A stretch of 46,834 nucleotides of DNA from a virus, in the IMG/VR virus record IMGVR_UViG_3300013104_000010, positions 1-46,834 of that record; one strand, written 5' to 3'. The notes beneath the pieces were generated by a model. The model was given only the letters and a program-made list of their open reading frames with translations. It made no database searches and was not told the origin of the DNA. A program made the position numbers and the translations under genes. This document shows positions 8,746 to 16,684 of the stretch, piece after piece (position 1 is the stretch's first letter; every line of letters starts with the position of its first letter).

Positions 8746-9606
8746 TTATTGCCTCAACGGCAGATCGGTGCCGCCTTCGTACCAGGTTAGGAAATAGTCG
8801 ATATCCGCCGTACCCGTACCGGTGTTTTTGATTTCGATGAGGTACGTGCTGTTCGTTTTCAAGATCCGATCGCCCCCGGGCGCCAGGCCCGAGCCTACGC
8901 GTTGCCCGGCAGCCGAGGAGCCGAACAGGCGTTGCGGGTCGCCCCATGCCGTACCGTTCGAAACCACGGTAACCCCGCCCTGTACCGCAACCGTTGTCGC
9001 CACCGGGGCCACGTCATTGTAGTTCTGAACGACGATCGGCGAACCACCCGATGGGGTCGTCGGCTGTTTGAAAATCTGCAGCGAAGACACCGCACCGTTG
9101 CTGTACATTTCCCGGGCCTTGATCAACACGCGTTTGGCGCCGGTCGTGAACAGGATTTTATAGAGCCCAGTCGTGGCGACCAGTTGCGGCAGCGCATGCT
9201 GGATGTAGAACTGCACACCGGCCTTTGTATTGGCTTCGATGTAGCCCTGCTGGGTCTGCGCGCGGAAACCGCTGTAAACCCCTGGTGGCGATAGATCCAT
9301 CGGGAAGCCATAGCGCCAGATTTCGGCGGACGCGGACGCCGCAACGACCGCACCAGTGCCTGCTATGCTCAGGCGGACGCGCAAGATCGGGCCGTTGATG
9401 AGCCACTGGCCCAGGCCTGATGGATGGATGGCTACGAAGTCTTCAAGCGTTGCCGTGGTTGAGACCGAAACCGTGCCCTCTACACTGGGCTGGATCTGCA
9501 CGCCACCGGCATCGAAATAGCGAACCAGGATGCTGGCACCGCAGTACTCAGCCGGCATGACCTCTGATTGGGTCGAACCGCGGGGAATGTCGAATCGAAA
9601 GGCCAT
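8746..9606 (-). CDS. Putative virion structural protein
   Basis: A 286-residue protein. The start is ATG at 9606 because AAGGAG lies 9 bases upstream; a longer form from 9642 is less likely. The protein has a beta-rich N-terminus (VMPAEYCGASILVRYFDAGG), a central VYSGFRAQTQQGYIEANTKAG, and a C-terminal STYLIEIKNTGTGTADIDYF strand pair, typical of a capsid decoration or fibre domain. It lies four bases from the connector gene. No named family recognised; a virion role is inferred from location and composition. Confidence 0.6.
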   Translation of the reverse strand: MAFRFDIPRGSTQSEVMPAEYCGASILVRYFDAGGVQIQPSVEGTVSVSTTATLEDFVAIHPSGLGQWLINGPILRVRLSIAGTGAVVAASASAEIWRYGFPMDLSPPGVYSGFRAQTQQGYIEANTKAGVQFYIQHALPQLVATTGLYKILFTTGAKRVLIKAREMYSNGAVSSLQIFKQPTTPSGGSPIVVQNYNDVAPVATTVAVQGGVTVVSNGTAWGDPQRLFGSSAAGQRVGSGLAPGGDRILKTNSTYLIEIKNTGTGTADIDYFLTWYEGGTDLPLRQ

Positions 9607-9669
9607 GGGCGAACGCTCCTTGAAGTTGGCACAGCGTACCACGTCACGACGAACGGGTAAAAATAACGC

Positions 9670-9698
9670 TTGACTGTACGCGCAAAGCCGAATAACCT
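9670..9698 (+). promoter_or_regulatory. Phage-consensus promoter for the inserted plus-strand cassette
   Basis: TTGACT at 9670-9675, a 17-bp spacer ending in AAAGCCGAA, and TAACCT at 9693-9698. It matches the promoter family seen at eight or more other places in this genome. It drives the six small genes 9734-11018. The AGGAG site 36 bp downstream is in a leader (TAGCTAGGAGCG) shared almost exactly with the gene starting at 27877. Confidence 0.75.
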
Positions 9699-9733
9699 CA
9701 GTTCATCAAATCAATAGCTAGGAGCGCAACGCG

Positions 9734-9910
9734 ATGGATACCGTTACGGAAGTCTTATTTTTGCTTTTTGTTACAGTTTCCACCTGGTCCGCCGGTAGCT
9801 GGGCGCTATTTAAATTGAACAAGCCGATTGCTTGCTGGGCGGTTCTCCTAACGATGCTCCTTGTTCAGGGTGCAGCCTTGGTTCGAATATGCACAATCCC
9901 AATCGAATAA
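9734..9910 (+). CDS. Small two-helix membrane protein, first gene of plus cassette
   Basis: A 58-residue ORF starting at ATG 9734 with a good AGGAG site 9 bases upstream. It has two hydrophobic segments: residues about 7-25 (VLFLLFVTVSTWSAG) and about 34-52 (ACWAVLLTMLLVQGAALV), separated by FKLNKP. It is therefore likely an inner-membrane protein with a short cytoplasmic or periplasmic loop. It is first in a cassette of six small genes with its own promoter, orientated against the surrounding virion genes. Function unknown; host-takeover, superinfection exclusion or anti-defence roles are guesses. Confidence 0.7.
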   Translation: MDTVTEVLFLLFVTVSTWSAGSWALFKLNKPIACWAVLLTMLLVQGAALVRICTIPIE

Positions 9911-10038
9911 AACGCCCGCCCCAACCGCCAGCAAAAGGCTACTGCTGGGCCCGCATCAAAGGCGGCCCACGCGACGGCGAATGGGTTCAGGTTCTTTTGC
10001 CTCAATATCAGGAGCTTAAACCGTGGAAAACGACATGA
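9889..10038 (+). CDS. Small basic protein, cassette gene 2
   Basis: A 49-residue protein; ATG 9889 lies inside the end of the preceding gene, and a longer frame from 9832 would overlap that gene extensively. It begins basic and proline-rich (NPNRIKRPPQPPAKGYCWARI), then KGGPRDGEWVQVLLPQYQELKPW. The 'GGPxDGEWV' phrase is common in small phage proteins. No clear RBS is seen, so translational coupling is likely. Function unknown. Confidence 0.55.
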   Translation: MHNPNRIKRPPQPPAKGYCWARIKGGPRDGEWVQVLLPQYQELKPWKTT

Positions 10039-10256
10039 AAATCCGCATCGACGGGGCCCCGTGGACTTCGATGGACGAATATCGGTTACCTGGGGGCGGC
10101 TACCGTCTGCCCGCCTATTGCGAAATTCAAATAAGCGGCACCTTGATCGTCAATGACCCCCTGATCTTTGGCGATCTCGAATACCGGTTTCAGCCTTGCC
10201 GCCACGCTCGCAAACCGCGTCAAACCCCACCGTTCTGGAGTGCTTACAAAAAATGA
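10023..10256 (+). CDS. Small hypothetical protein, cassette gene 3
   Basis: A 77-residue protein overlapping the previous gene by 16 bases. Start could be ATG 10023 or 10035; the first gives MENDMKIRID. It contains a likely beta-strand pair (YRLPAYCEIQISGTLIVNDPLIF) and a basic tail (CRHARKPRQTPPF). No family recognised. Confidence 0.6.
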   Translation: MENDMKIRIDGAPWTSMDEYRLPGGGYRLPAYCEIQISGTLIVNDPLIFGDLEYRFQPCRHARKPRQTPPFWSAYKK

Positions 10257-10555
10257 ACAATAATTTCTGTGACTGCAGCCAAGGGCGTTTCCCGTGCACC
10301 TGCACATTGAAGGCCGATCTCGCTTCGTCCGACCCGCTGCGCGGCCGCCGGGTTATCGGCCTGCCGCCTGAACTGGCGGCGCCGTATGGCGATGAGCAGC
10401 CGGACTTCTACCGCAAGGCGGCCGAAACCGCACAGGCCCGGGTTTCCACTACGTGGGTCGAGCTGAACGCGATCAAATGGAAACTGCGCATCGTCGAGAC
10501 CCTGGCCCTGATCGGCTGGGCGGGGCTGGTGCTGACTCAACTGGGGGTGCTGTGA
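10253..10555 (+). CDS. Small protein with C-terminal membrane helix, cassette gene 4
   Basis: A 100-residue protein starting at ATG 10253, which overlaps the previous stop as ATGA. The N-terminus is Cys-rich (CDCSQGRFPCTCTL), possibly metal binding. The C-terminus (IVETLALIGWAGLVLTQLGVL) is one hydrophobic helix, suggesting a tail-anchored membrane protein. Between them lies a helical stretch (DFYRKAAETAQARVSTTWVE). Function unknown. Confidence 0.65.
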   Translation: MNNNFCDCSQGRFPCTCTLKADLASSDPLRGRRVIGLPPELAAPYGDEQPDFYRKAAETAQARVSTTWVELNAIKWKLRIVETLALIGWAGLVLTQLGVL

Positions 10556-10848
10556 TGGATGATAAATTTGAGTTCGGTCGGTTGTCGGCCGTTGAAGTGG
10601 GCAACGCCATGCATACAGCGTTTGAACAGGAACTGCGCGGGCCGTTTGCTGCAGCGCCGGCCGACGAGCAGGTCACCAGCCTGGAATGGGGTATCTTTTT
10701 CCCGAGCGGCATCGTCGACGTGCGGCCATCGGCCAAGCTCCTGCTTCACCCGATCATGCGTAACTACTATTCGATCATGATCCTTGAACAAATGCTCGGT
10801 CGCACAGCGGTCGCGCGTTCGGGCTACGTGGAACTGGTGCTGAAATGA
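10555..10848 (+). CDS. Small hypothetical protein, cassette gene 5
   Basis: A 97-residue soluble protein. ATG 10555 overlaps the previous stop by one base (TGATG). It has an amphipathic N-terminal half (VEVGNAMHTAFEQELRGPF), and a segment SLEWGIFFPSGIVDVRPSAKLLLHP that could be a small alpha/beta fold. No known family recognised. Overlapping stops and starts show that cassette genes 3 to 6 are one translationally coupled operon. Confidence 0.65.
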   Translation: MDDKFEFGRLSAVEVGNAMHTAFEQELRGPFAAAPADEQVTSLEWGIFFPSGIVDVRPSAKLLLHPIMRNYYSIMILEQMLGRTAVARSGYVELVLK

Positions 10849-11018
10849 AAACGAACGACTGCGATGTCGAAGCCTCATATGACGGCGGGAAGACCTGGCA
10901 ACCTTTCGGCATGACGGTTAGCCGCCAGTTTGTCGAAGAACTGACATATGAGCTGAACTGGACTGAAGTTGACGAACCGACAGAAACAAAATCCGACACA
11001 GCAAAAAGCCCCGATTAA
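10845..11018 (+). CDS. Small acidic protein, last gene of plus cassette
   Basis: A 57-residue acidic protein (MKTNDCDVEASYDGGKTWQP...). The 'SYDGGKTW' phrase resembles a BNR/Asp-box-like strand but one copy proves nothing. Its start overlaps the previous stop as ATGA, and its stop lies in the first arm-loop of the terminator at 11005-11033. Function unknown. Confidence 0.62.
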   Translation: MKTNDCDVEASYDGGKTWQPFGMTVSRQFVEELTYELNWTEVDEPTETKSDTAKSPD

Positions 11019-11033
11019 GGGGCTTTCTTTTTT
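11003..11033. terminator. Bidirectional intrinsic terminator between cassette and capsid genes
   Basis: AAAGCCCC (11005-11012) pairs with GGGGCTTT (11019-11026), loop GATTAA, followed by CTTTTTTT on the plus strand and TTTTTG on the minus strand. It ends the plus-strand cassette and can also stop minus-strand transcripts coming from the capsid genes, so it may lower expression of the downstream neck and tail genes unless antitermination or another promoter is used. Confidence 0.85.
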
Positions 11034-11047
11034 ACAGTCGATCACCG

Positions 11048-11389
11048 TCAGGACTTGGCAGCATCCATCAGGGCAGCAGCGTCGGCGTTCGCCTTGTCAA
11101 CGATCGCAGCAGCGTCAGCTTCGGCTTTCTCGATGATTTCCTTAGCCGAAGCCTTTGCACCATCGATGATTTCCTTGGCCTTGCCCTTCGCTTCCTTGTC
11201 GGTCATCGCTCCGCCTTCAGCTTCCTTGCGGTCGGCGAGGGGGCGGGTACGCTGACGCAACAGCTCGGAGGTTGGCAGGCCATCATCGCCTACTTCCAGT
11301 CGCAGAACGTCGCCCGGCTGGGCGTCCGGAAAATCCGGATGGCCCACCAGGAAACCGCGCAGTTCAAAGTCTTTTTTCTTCATGATCAT
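11048..11389 (-). CDS. Ala/Lys-rich coiled-coil protein after major capsid gene
   Basis: A 113-residue protein with a compact N-terminus (FELRGFLVGHPDFPDAQPGDVLRLE) and a long C-terminal helix made of repeated A-K-E-I-I/A-D-A-A units from about residue 62 (KEIIDGAKASAKEIIEKAEA). This is strongly coiled-coil. The start overlaps the major capsid stop by four bases. Position after the capsid gene suggests a head-related role, possibly a scaffold or connector-associated protein. No family assigned. Confidence 0.6.
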   Translation of the reverse strand: MIMKKKDFELRGFLVGHPDFPDAQPGDVLRLEVGDDGLPTSELLRQRTRPLADRKEAEGGAMTDKEAKGKAKEIIDGAKASAKEIIEKAEADAAAIVDKANADAAALMDAAKS

Positions 11390-12420
11390 GACGCCCCGTA
11401 CGCAACGCCGGTTCGGCCGTTCTGGTCTGCTTTAATCAGCAGGCCCGAGGCAGACCAGGTCAACCAATGGTAGTCCGCAAACGGCACCTGACGTGGAACC
11501 GGTACGGTGTTGATGGCCATGCCGGTAACCGGCTGGATGTATTGGCTGCTGAGCACCATGCCGACCATCTGGTTACCGGTCAGCAGGTTCGACGTTTTGA
11601 TCGCCGCCAGGCCTGGGGTGTCTTCCAGCAACGCGCGGTAGAACGAACGGCTGATAGTCGTCGCGTCCACGGTGCGCATCAGGTTCTTTTCGATATCCGA
11701 AGAGATATAGACAGTAACCGGAGCGACGACCAGGTTGGTGGGGCCACGCAGCGCCCAGATGAAGTTCACGAACTGCGTTTGCAGCTGCGCGTAGGTGGCC
11801 GCGCCCGAAGTCATGTCCTGCGTCAGGGTGACCGCTTTGGTGTTCGGGTTGTTGCGGATACCGTAGGCGTTCGCGCCCTGGTAGTTGATCGTCGCGTTGC
11901 CGTCCATGAAGTTGACCGACATCAGGCGAGTAACCTCACGGCCGGCGGCCGCCTGGTTCTCGGCCACGTCGTCGGCACCGATGCTGCGTTTGCCTTCCAG
12001 TTCGCGCCACTGAACACCGAAGGTTTTTTCGTGAATCGGGATCACGATACCGTCGTAGTCGGCGGCGACCTGGCCCATCAGCTTGGTGCCTTGACCGCTG
12101 AGAGTGGTCGAACCGACATCCATTGCGCCGATGCGCTTGTATGCAGCCACCAGTTTGCCGATGTTGACGGAACGACTCAGCGCCATCAGGTCGGTGAACA
12201 GGACGTCGGCTTCCTGGCCGATCAGGTTGACCAGCTGGTTATCCAGATCCAGCCACGCTTTCGGGGTCAGGTCCGGCAGGGCGTTGACTTGCAGACCGGC
12301 GTTCCGTGCGAGCGACTGGTTCCAGTGGAAACCGATCGAGCGCATTTGTTCACGCTGGTCGTATTGCGCGCGGCAGGCATCGGAGCCCGCGACGGCCTTG
12401 GCATTGAGAATCAGCGACAT
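11386..12420 (-). CDS. Major capsid protein
   Basis: A 344-residue major capsid protein of the type that follows DUF2213 protease and a decoration gene in many Pseudomonas siphoviruses (DUF2184/DUF6260-like; HK97 fold expected). Visible marks are an N-terminal helix region, the spine-like LDLDNQLVNLIGQEADVLF, the extended AADYDGIVIPIHEKTFGVQWRELEG region corresponding to an E-loop/beta hairpin, and a C-terminal PVTGMAINTVPVPRQVPFADY. The gene is preceded by a decoration-like gene, with which it shares one base. High expression is expected. Confidence 0.85.
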   Translation of the reverse strand: MSLILNAKAVAGSDACRAQYDQREQMRSIGFHWNQSLARNAGLQVNALPDLTPKAWLDLDNQLVNLIGQEADVLFTDLMALSRSVNIGKLVAAYKRIGAMDVGSTTLSGQGTKLMGQVAADYDGIVIPIHEKTFGVQWRELEGKRSIGADDVAENQAAAGREVTRLMSVNFMDGNATINYQGANAYGIRNNPNTKAVTLTQDMTSGAATYAQLQTQFVNFIWALRGPTNLVVAPVTVYISSDIEKNLMRTVDATTISRSFYRALLEDTPGLAAIKTSNLLTGNQMVGMVLSSQYIQPVTGMAINTVPVPRQVPFADYHWLTWSASGLLIKADQNGRTGVAYGAS

Positions 12421-12866
12421 TATGGGATCCTCATGTCGATCAGGGTGTCCACTGCGACCGAAGCCGAAGCGAAAACGGAATAGCCGATAACCGGTTCAGT
12501 CGCCGGGACCGCCAGGCGTACACGCCCCGCGGCATCCATGGTCAGCGGCGAATCGGCGGCCAGTGCTTGTGCGGCAGCCACACGCACCAGGTACACGTCT
12601 CGGCTACGCGGGATGTAGGCCTGAACCATTTCGCCACTCGCGTGACTGTAGGTCAGAGTATTCTGGTGCATCGGGGCGTTCGCGATGTATACGAACACCC
12701 CCGGCGCTGCGGCCACGCCAGATTTCAGCAGGGTCGTCGCGGTGCGGGTCAGGATGTTGCCGGCCAGGATGCCCGAGGCTGCAGCAGGCAGTTCGAGGAT
12801 CTGCGGGGTGTTTTCTTCAACCCCACCCCGATAGATTTTGCGCTTAGCGCCGATATCGATCGCCAT
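12420..12866 (-). CDS. Probable capsid decoration/head stabilising protein
   Basis: A 148-residue protein, beta-rich and Ala/Val-rich, with the shape of head decoration proteins. The repeated 'AxxxLAxNILTRTATTL', 'VYIANAPMHQNTLTY' and 'AADSPLTMDAAGRVRLAV' are typical of DUF2190-like decorations that cap the capsid. It lies between prohead protease and major capsid gene. A GGAG site precedes the ATG. The exact family is uncertain. Confidence 0.6.
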   Translation of the reverse strand: MAIDIGAKRKIYRGGVEENTPQILELPAAASGILAGNILTRTATTLLKSGVAAAPGVFVYIANAPMHQNTLTYSHASGEMVQAYIPRSRDVYLVRVAAAQALAADSPLTMDAAGRVRLAVPATEPVIGYSVFASASVAVDTLIDMRIP

Positions 12867-12872
12867 TTTCCG

Positions 12873-14246
12873 TTACTCCGGCAGCTGGGTGTTTTTGAAA
12901 CCGCCAGTGTCCGAGTTACCTTGGAAACCCGGGATGAGCGGAGCGGCGCCGACCAGTTTGGCGTGTGCTTCGTCGAGCGCGTTGCCAGTCAACTGATCAG
13001 CAGCGGCCTGACCGAGGACTTCCGCAACGACCTTGCGTTTGTCGGCTTCAGCTGCACGGGTGTTGGCCGTCAGGCTGTCACTGATCGCTTTCTGATTGGT
13101 TTCGAGCGCGGTCAGGCGTTCAGCGATTGGGGCAAGGAGCTTTTCCAGCGCTTCGCCTTGCGTTTTGGCGTTGGCGGCGAGCGCCTCGTCAAGTTCTTTA
13201 CGATCCATATCGTTATCGCCCTCGGCGGTTGGTTTGGTGTCTGGGGCCGAGTTTAACTGGTTTCGTACCCATTGCAAAATTCTATTGACAGTGGGGTTCT
13301 TATCAACCCATTCGGTTTTTTGCTGCACAGGCATTTCGGCTTCAGCAAAAACCACGTTTCCATCCTTCACCGTGTAATTTATAGCGCTCGATCCGCCGTC
13401 ACGGTGAACGATCGCCGTCACGCTGTCGAAGTCCTCGACCCAGGCCCATTTATCCTGTCCGCCCCACTTGGCGGTAGCCGCTTCGTTGAGCATGCGCGAC
13501 AGGTTGCCGTAGCTGAGCTTCGACAAAACGTCGTCATTCACCGCCAGAGGGATGGCGTCCTCGACGTTCAGCGTATTGACCAGCAGGCCCACGCCGTCGT
13601 CTGGAGTGGCGGCGCCCACTTCGCCGATCAGAATCGCGTCGTGATCCATCACCATGTGCCGAGCGGTGCCGCGGTAGGCCTTGCCGTTGGCTGCGGTGCC
13701 GTTGGCCGTCAGGTCGGCATGCAGGAAAATACCGGTCGACGTGTGGATCGGCTCGCCTTTGTCCAGCGCGTCGAACAGCTTGCGACCGCCTTCGGTGTTG
13801 GCTGCGTACTCTTCGTCTACCCACTTTTCGACGAACAGCCTGTTGCCGCGGCGCTCAACGTTGCGGTTAAACGCGCCGATGTGGTGGGCATTGATCGCTT
13901 CGGCGGTGTTGGCGGGCACGTAAACTCCGTCGATGGTTGGGTGCCCGAGCGGTGCCAGCGTCCCTTCCAGTCCTTTATAACTGGCCTCGATTTCCGTATG
14001 CGTGTACAGCAGGCCGTTCATCACCACTTCATCGGGCAGCGTGTAACTCGGGATCACCGTATGGGCCCGGTTGTTGTGCATGACGCCGCGCCGAACTTCG
14101 GCGTTGTTCACTTTGTAGCGCAGGTTGACCCGCACCGTTTCCGGTTCGTTGCCCTTGTTGACATGGAACTGCAACGGCACGACTGCATGGGGCTCCGGCG
14201 TAGCCTTGAGGATCGCGCAAAACAGCCGGCGCAGGGCTTTAAACAT
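12873..14246 (-). CDS. DUF2213 prohead protease with C-terminal scaffold
   Basis: A 457-residue protein with the DUF2213 module (about residues 60-260), a predicted prohead maturation protease of phages. Recognisable parts are LAPLGHPTIDGVYV, GEPIHTSTGIFLHAD, and the histidine-containing MVMDHDAILIGEVGAA. From about residue 345 to 457 it is helical and charged (KELDEALAANAKTQGEALEKLLAPIAERL), typical of a fused scaffolding domain. It is the first gene of the left-hand minus-strand late operon and faces the portal gene across a 78-bp divergent gap. Confidence 0.78.
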   Translation of the reverse strand: MFKALRRLFCAILKATPEPHAVVPLQFHVNKGNEPETVRVNLRYKVNNAEVRRGVMHNNRAHTVIPSYTLPDEVVMNGLLYTHTEIEASYKGLEGTLAPLGHPTIDGVYVPANTAEAINAHHIGAFNRNVERRGNRLFVEKWVDEEYAANTEGGRKLFDALDKGEPIHTSTGIFLHADLTANGTAANGKAYRGTARHMVMDHDAILIGEVGAATPDDGVGLLVNTLNVEDAIPLAVNDDVLSKLSYGNLSRMLNEAATAKWGGQDKWAWVEDFDSVTAIVHRDGGSSAINYTVKDGNVVFAEAEMPVQQKTEWVDKNPTVNRILQWVRNQLNSAPDTKPTAEGDNDMDRKELDEALAANAKTQGEALEKLLAPIAERLTALETNQKAISDSLTANTRAAEADKRKVVAEVLGQAAADQLTGNALDEAHAKLVGAAPLIPGFQGNSDTGGFKNTQLPE

Positions 14247-14249
14247 GGG

Positions 14250-14320
14250 TTGACTCTCCGGGGTGGGTAATGTACGGCCTAAAGGGTATCATACCCGCAT
14301 TCCAACGCCACCGGACTCCT
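14250..14320. promoter_or_regulatory. Divergent intergenic region between capsid and portal operons
   Basis: The 78-bp gap holds the starts of two opposite operons. A weak plus-strand candidate promoter is TTGACT (14250-14255), 17 bp, TACGGC (14273-14278). The palindromic GGGTATCATACCC (14285-14297) carries a possible TATGAT on the minus strand and could be an operator. Neither shows the full consensus of the other promoters, so late transcription may need a regulator. Confidence 0.35.
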
Positions 14321-14324
14321 TGAC

Positions 14325-15752
14325 ATGGCAACGACTCACGAACAGCGCCTACGGCTTGCCTGCAACGCCGCACTTAACCAGCAAGCTATGTTCGGCTCGA
14401 ACTTTCGCGCTGCCCTGATGCATGGCCAGGGCGCCGACGACAAACGCAAATGCGCCTGGGAAGAGTACGGCTGGAAACAGAACCTGTGCTTCAACGATTT
14501 TTTCAACCTCTACGAACGCCAAGGCATCGCGCATGGGGTCGTCGACTTGCTCAACGAAAAATGCTTTGAAACCAATCCGTGGGTTATTCAAGGCGATGAG
14601 TTCGACGAAAAGCGCAAGGAAACCCCGTGGGAAAAAACCATCCGCCTCTTCGCCAAGAAGTCCAAGCTGTGGAAGGCCTTCAAGACCGCCGATGCTTATC
14701 GCCTGGTCGGCCGTTATTCCGCCATTATCCTGCAGCTGGCCGACGGCAAGGTCTGGTCCGATCCGGTTGTCGGTACTCGCCCGGTGATCAAAAAGCTGTT
14801 CTGCGCGTGGGAGGGCCAGCTAACGCCGGCCGAAATCGAGACGAACCCGACGAGCCCGAACTACGGCGAGCCCGCGTTCTGGCAATACGCTGAAGGCGAC
14901 GTCAAACAGCTCGACGCTGAAGAGGGCGTGACGCCGCGCAACCTGAAAATCCATCCTGATCGGATCATCATTCTCGGCGATTGGCGTTCCGGTGCCAGTT
15001 TCTTGAAGGCCGGCTATAACGCGTTCGTCAACCTTGAAAAAATCGAAGGTGGCAGCGGCGAGTCCTTCCTGAAGAACGCCGGCCGGCAGATGCACGTCAA
15101 CTATGACAAGGAAGTGAACCTCACCCAGATCGCCCGGGATTATGGCCTGAAGGACGTTGCTGACCTGAAAGCCCTGTTCGACGATGAGGCCCGATCCCTG
15201 AACAACGGCGGCGATCGCCTGATGGTGACGCAGGGCGCCACCGCTACGCCGCTGGTCTCCGTCGTGCCGGATCCCGAGCCACATTACAACATCAGCATCC
15301 AGACCATTTCGGCTTCGACCCGCATGCCCGCCAAGGTCATCGTTGGCATGCAGACCGGCGAGCGCGGCAGCGTCGAGGACTTGAAGCAGTTCAACAAACG
15401 GGGCCAGGGTCGTCGGGTGTCCGACCTGAGCGACGACAGCGATCAGATCATCGATCACCTGATCCGAATCAAAGTCATCGAGCCCGCACCGGGTGGCGAG
15501 TTCACCACCATGTGGGACGACCTGACTGAATCGACCCAGGCGGAAAAACTGGCGTTTGCCGACCAGATGGCCACGATCAATCAGAAGAACAACGGCAACG
15601 GCGAGCCGCCGGTATTCCTGTCGAGCGAAATGCGCGAAACCGCCGGGTTCAACAACGATGCGGACGTCGAGGCCGAACGCGAAGCCTTGGCCGAAGGACC
15701 CGACCCGGAGGTTCCCCCGATCGTCGTTCCGCCGTTGGCGGCTAACGCCTGA
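14325..15752 (+). CDS. Portal protein (DUF1073-type)
   Basis: A 475-residue portal protein of the DUF1073 (phage anti-CBASS/portal-like SPP1-type) class. It forms the dodecameric DNA channel of the head. Visible segments are FFNLYERQGIAHGVVDLLNEKCFETNPWVIQGDE near the N-terminus, WEGQLTPAEIETNP, HPDRIIILGDW, and a C-terminal TESTQAEKLAFADQMATINQ helix. It lies on the plus strand and is translationally coupled to the MuF gene by a TGATG overlap. In most phages portal and terminase are in the same direction; here they are not. Confidence 0.85.
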   Translation: MATTHEQRLRLACNAALNQQAMFGSNFRAALMHGQGADDKRKCAWEEYGWKQNLCFNDFFNLYERQGIAHGVVDLLNEKCFETNPWVIQGDEFDEKRKETPWEKTIRLFAKKSKLWKAFKTADAYRLVGRYSAIILQLADGKVWSDPVVGTRPVIKKLFCAWEGQLTPAEIETNPTSPNYGEPAFWQYAEGDVKQLDAEEGVTPRNLKIHPDRIIILGDWRSGASFLKAGYNAFVNLEKIEGGSGESFLKNAGRQMHVNYDKEVNLTQIARDYGLKDVADLKALFDDEARSLNNGGDRLMVTQGATATPLVSVVPDPEPHYNISIQTISASTRMPAKVIVGMQTGERGSVEDLKQFNKRGQGRRVSDLSDDSDQIIDHLIRIKVIEPAPGGEFTTMWDDLTESTQAEKLAFADQMATINQKNNGNGEPPVFLSSEMRETAGFNNDADVEAEREALAEGPDPEVPPIVVPPLAANA

Positions 15753-16660
15753 TGGCCCGCGCCCCGATCCTGCCTACCAACATGGGCGACCCGACCGGCA
15801 CCGATGCCAAGGAACGGCAGGCGATGAAGGAATTCGCCCGGCGCATTGATCAGTGCACGCGCGCATACCTGGACCTGCTCGATCAGATCGAATTCACGAC
15901 TGTGACGACGAACGCCATTCGCTACGAATTCCGCACGCTGCCGGCGATCCTCAACCAGTTGTTGGAAACGACCTCGAACCTGATCGATACGATCCTCGGC
16001 GCCGATCGCGTGCGTAACTGGTTCACGATCGGCTATGTCCTGCCGTCCTATGAGAAAGGCGCCGCGCAGGCCTGGCGCAACCTGGGCGTTCAGTCCGCCG
16101 AATACGCAGCGCTACGCCCGACGCTGGAAACGATCCTGCTGAGCGAACCCTATCAGGCGCGGATTGGGCTGATCAGCGCCCGCGAATTCGAACTGATGAA
16201 AGGCCTGAGCGCCTCGGTCAAGTCGACCATGAGCCAGCAGCTGACCGCCGGCCTGGTACAGGGCATCGGCCCGCGCGAGATTTCGAAGAACCTGCAGGCT
16301 CAGGCGGGGATCGAGAAACGCCGCGCCAACAGGATCGCCAGGACTGAAATCAATCAGGCGTTGCGCACAGCGCGTCTTGATGAAACGCAGGACGCTGCCC
16401 AGCGGCTGCAGATCAAGGTCAAGGTTCTGCATATTTCGGCGCTGAGCCCGACCACTCGGGCAACGCACGCCGCACGGTCGGGGCACCTGTTCACTGTGCA
16501 GGAAGAACGGGATTGGTACGCTGAGGACGGCAACGCGATCAACTGCAAGTGCAGCACCAGCGAAGCCCTGGTGGACGATAACGGGCAGCCGGTCAGCAAA
16601 AACCTGGTCGATCGGCTGCAAAAGGCGGCGACGGATTGGGAAGCGAAAAATGCCGGGTGA
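15752..16660 (+). CDS. MuF-like head morphogenesis protein
   Basis: A 302-residue protein of the phage Mu gpF-like minor head family. It has the family's central helical region (SVKSTMSQQLTAGLVQGIGPREISKNLQ), the RIARTEINQALRTARL signature, and a C-terminal domain with the conserved H..R.G....EERDWYAEDGNAINCKCS pattern with two Cys. It lies right behind the portal gene, as in many phages, and probably sits at the inside of the portal vertex. No C-terminal toxin domain is fused. Confidence 0.85.
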   Translation: MARAPILPTNMGDPTGTDAKERQAMKEFARRIDQCTRAYLDLLDQIEFTTVTTNAIRYEFRTLPAILNQLLETTSNLIDTILGADRVRNWFTIGYVLPSYEKGAAQAWRNLGVQSAEYAALRPTLETILLSEPYQARIGLISAREFELMKGLSASVKSTMSQQLTAGLVQGIGPREISKNLQAQAGIEKRRANRIARTEINQALRTARLDETQDAAQRLQIKVKVLHISALSPTTRATHAARSGHLFTVQEERDWYAEDGNAINCKCSTSEALVDDNGQPVSKNLVDRLQKAATDWEAKNAG

Positions 16661-16684
16661 CGGTCACCCGGCGATGCGGTTTTT
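16652..16684 (+). terminator. Hairpin at the end of the portal/MuF operon
   Basis: A perfect inverted repeat, GCCGGGTGAC (16652-16661) and GTCACCCGGC (16663-16672), contains the MuF stop codon and is followed after 7 bases by TTTTT. The offset makes it a weak intrinsic terminator. It also lies between convergent genes and may protect both transcripts. Confidence 0.5.

Noticed and set aside
11467-14270. Plus-strand frames of 338, 229 and 332 codons opposite the capsid, decoration and protease genes
   Set aside because: Their products are Arg/His/Val-rich shadows of well supported minus-strand virion genes.
15752-16660. Toxin domain fused to MuF protein
   Set aside because: The protein ends shortly after the CKCS motif; length and end are those of an ordinary MuF head protein.
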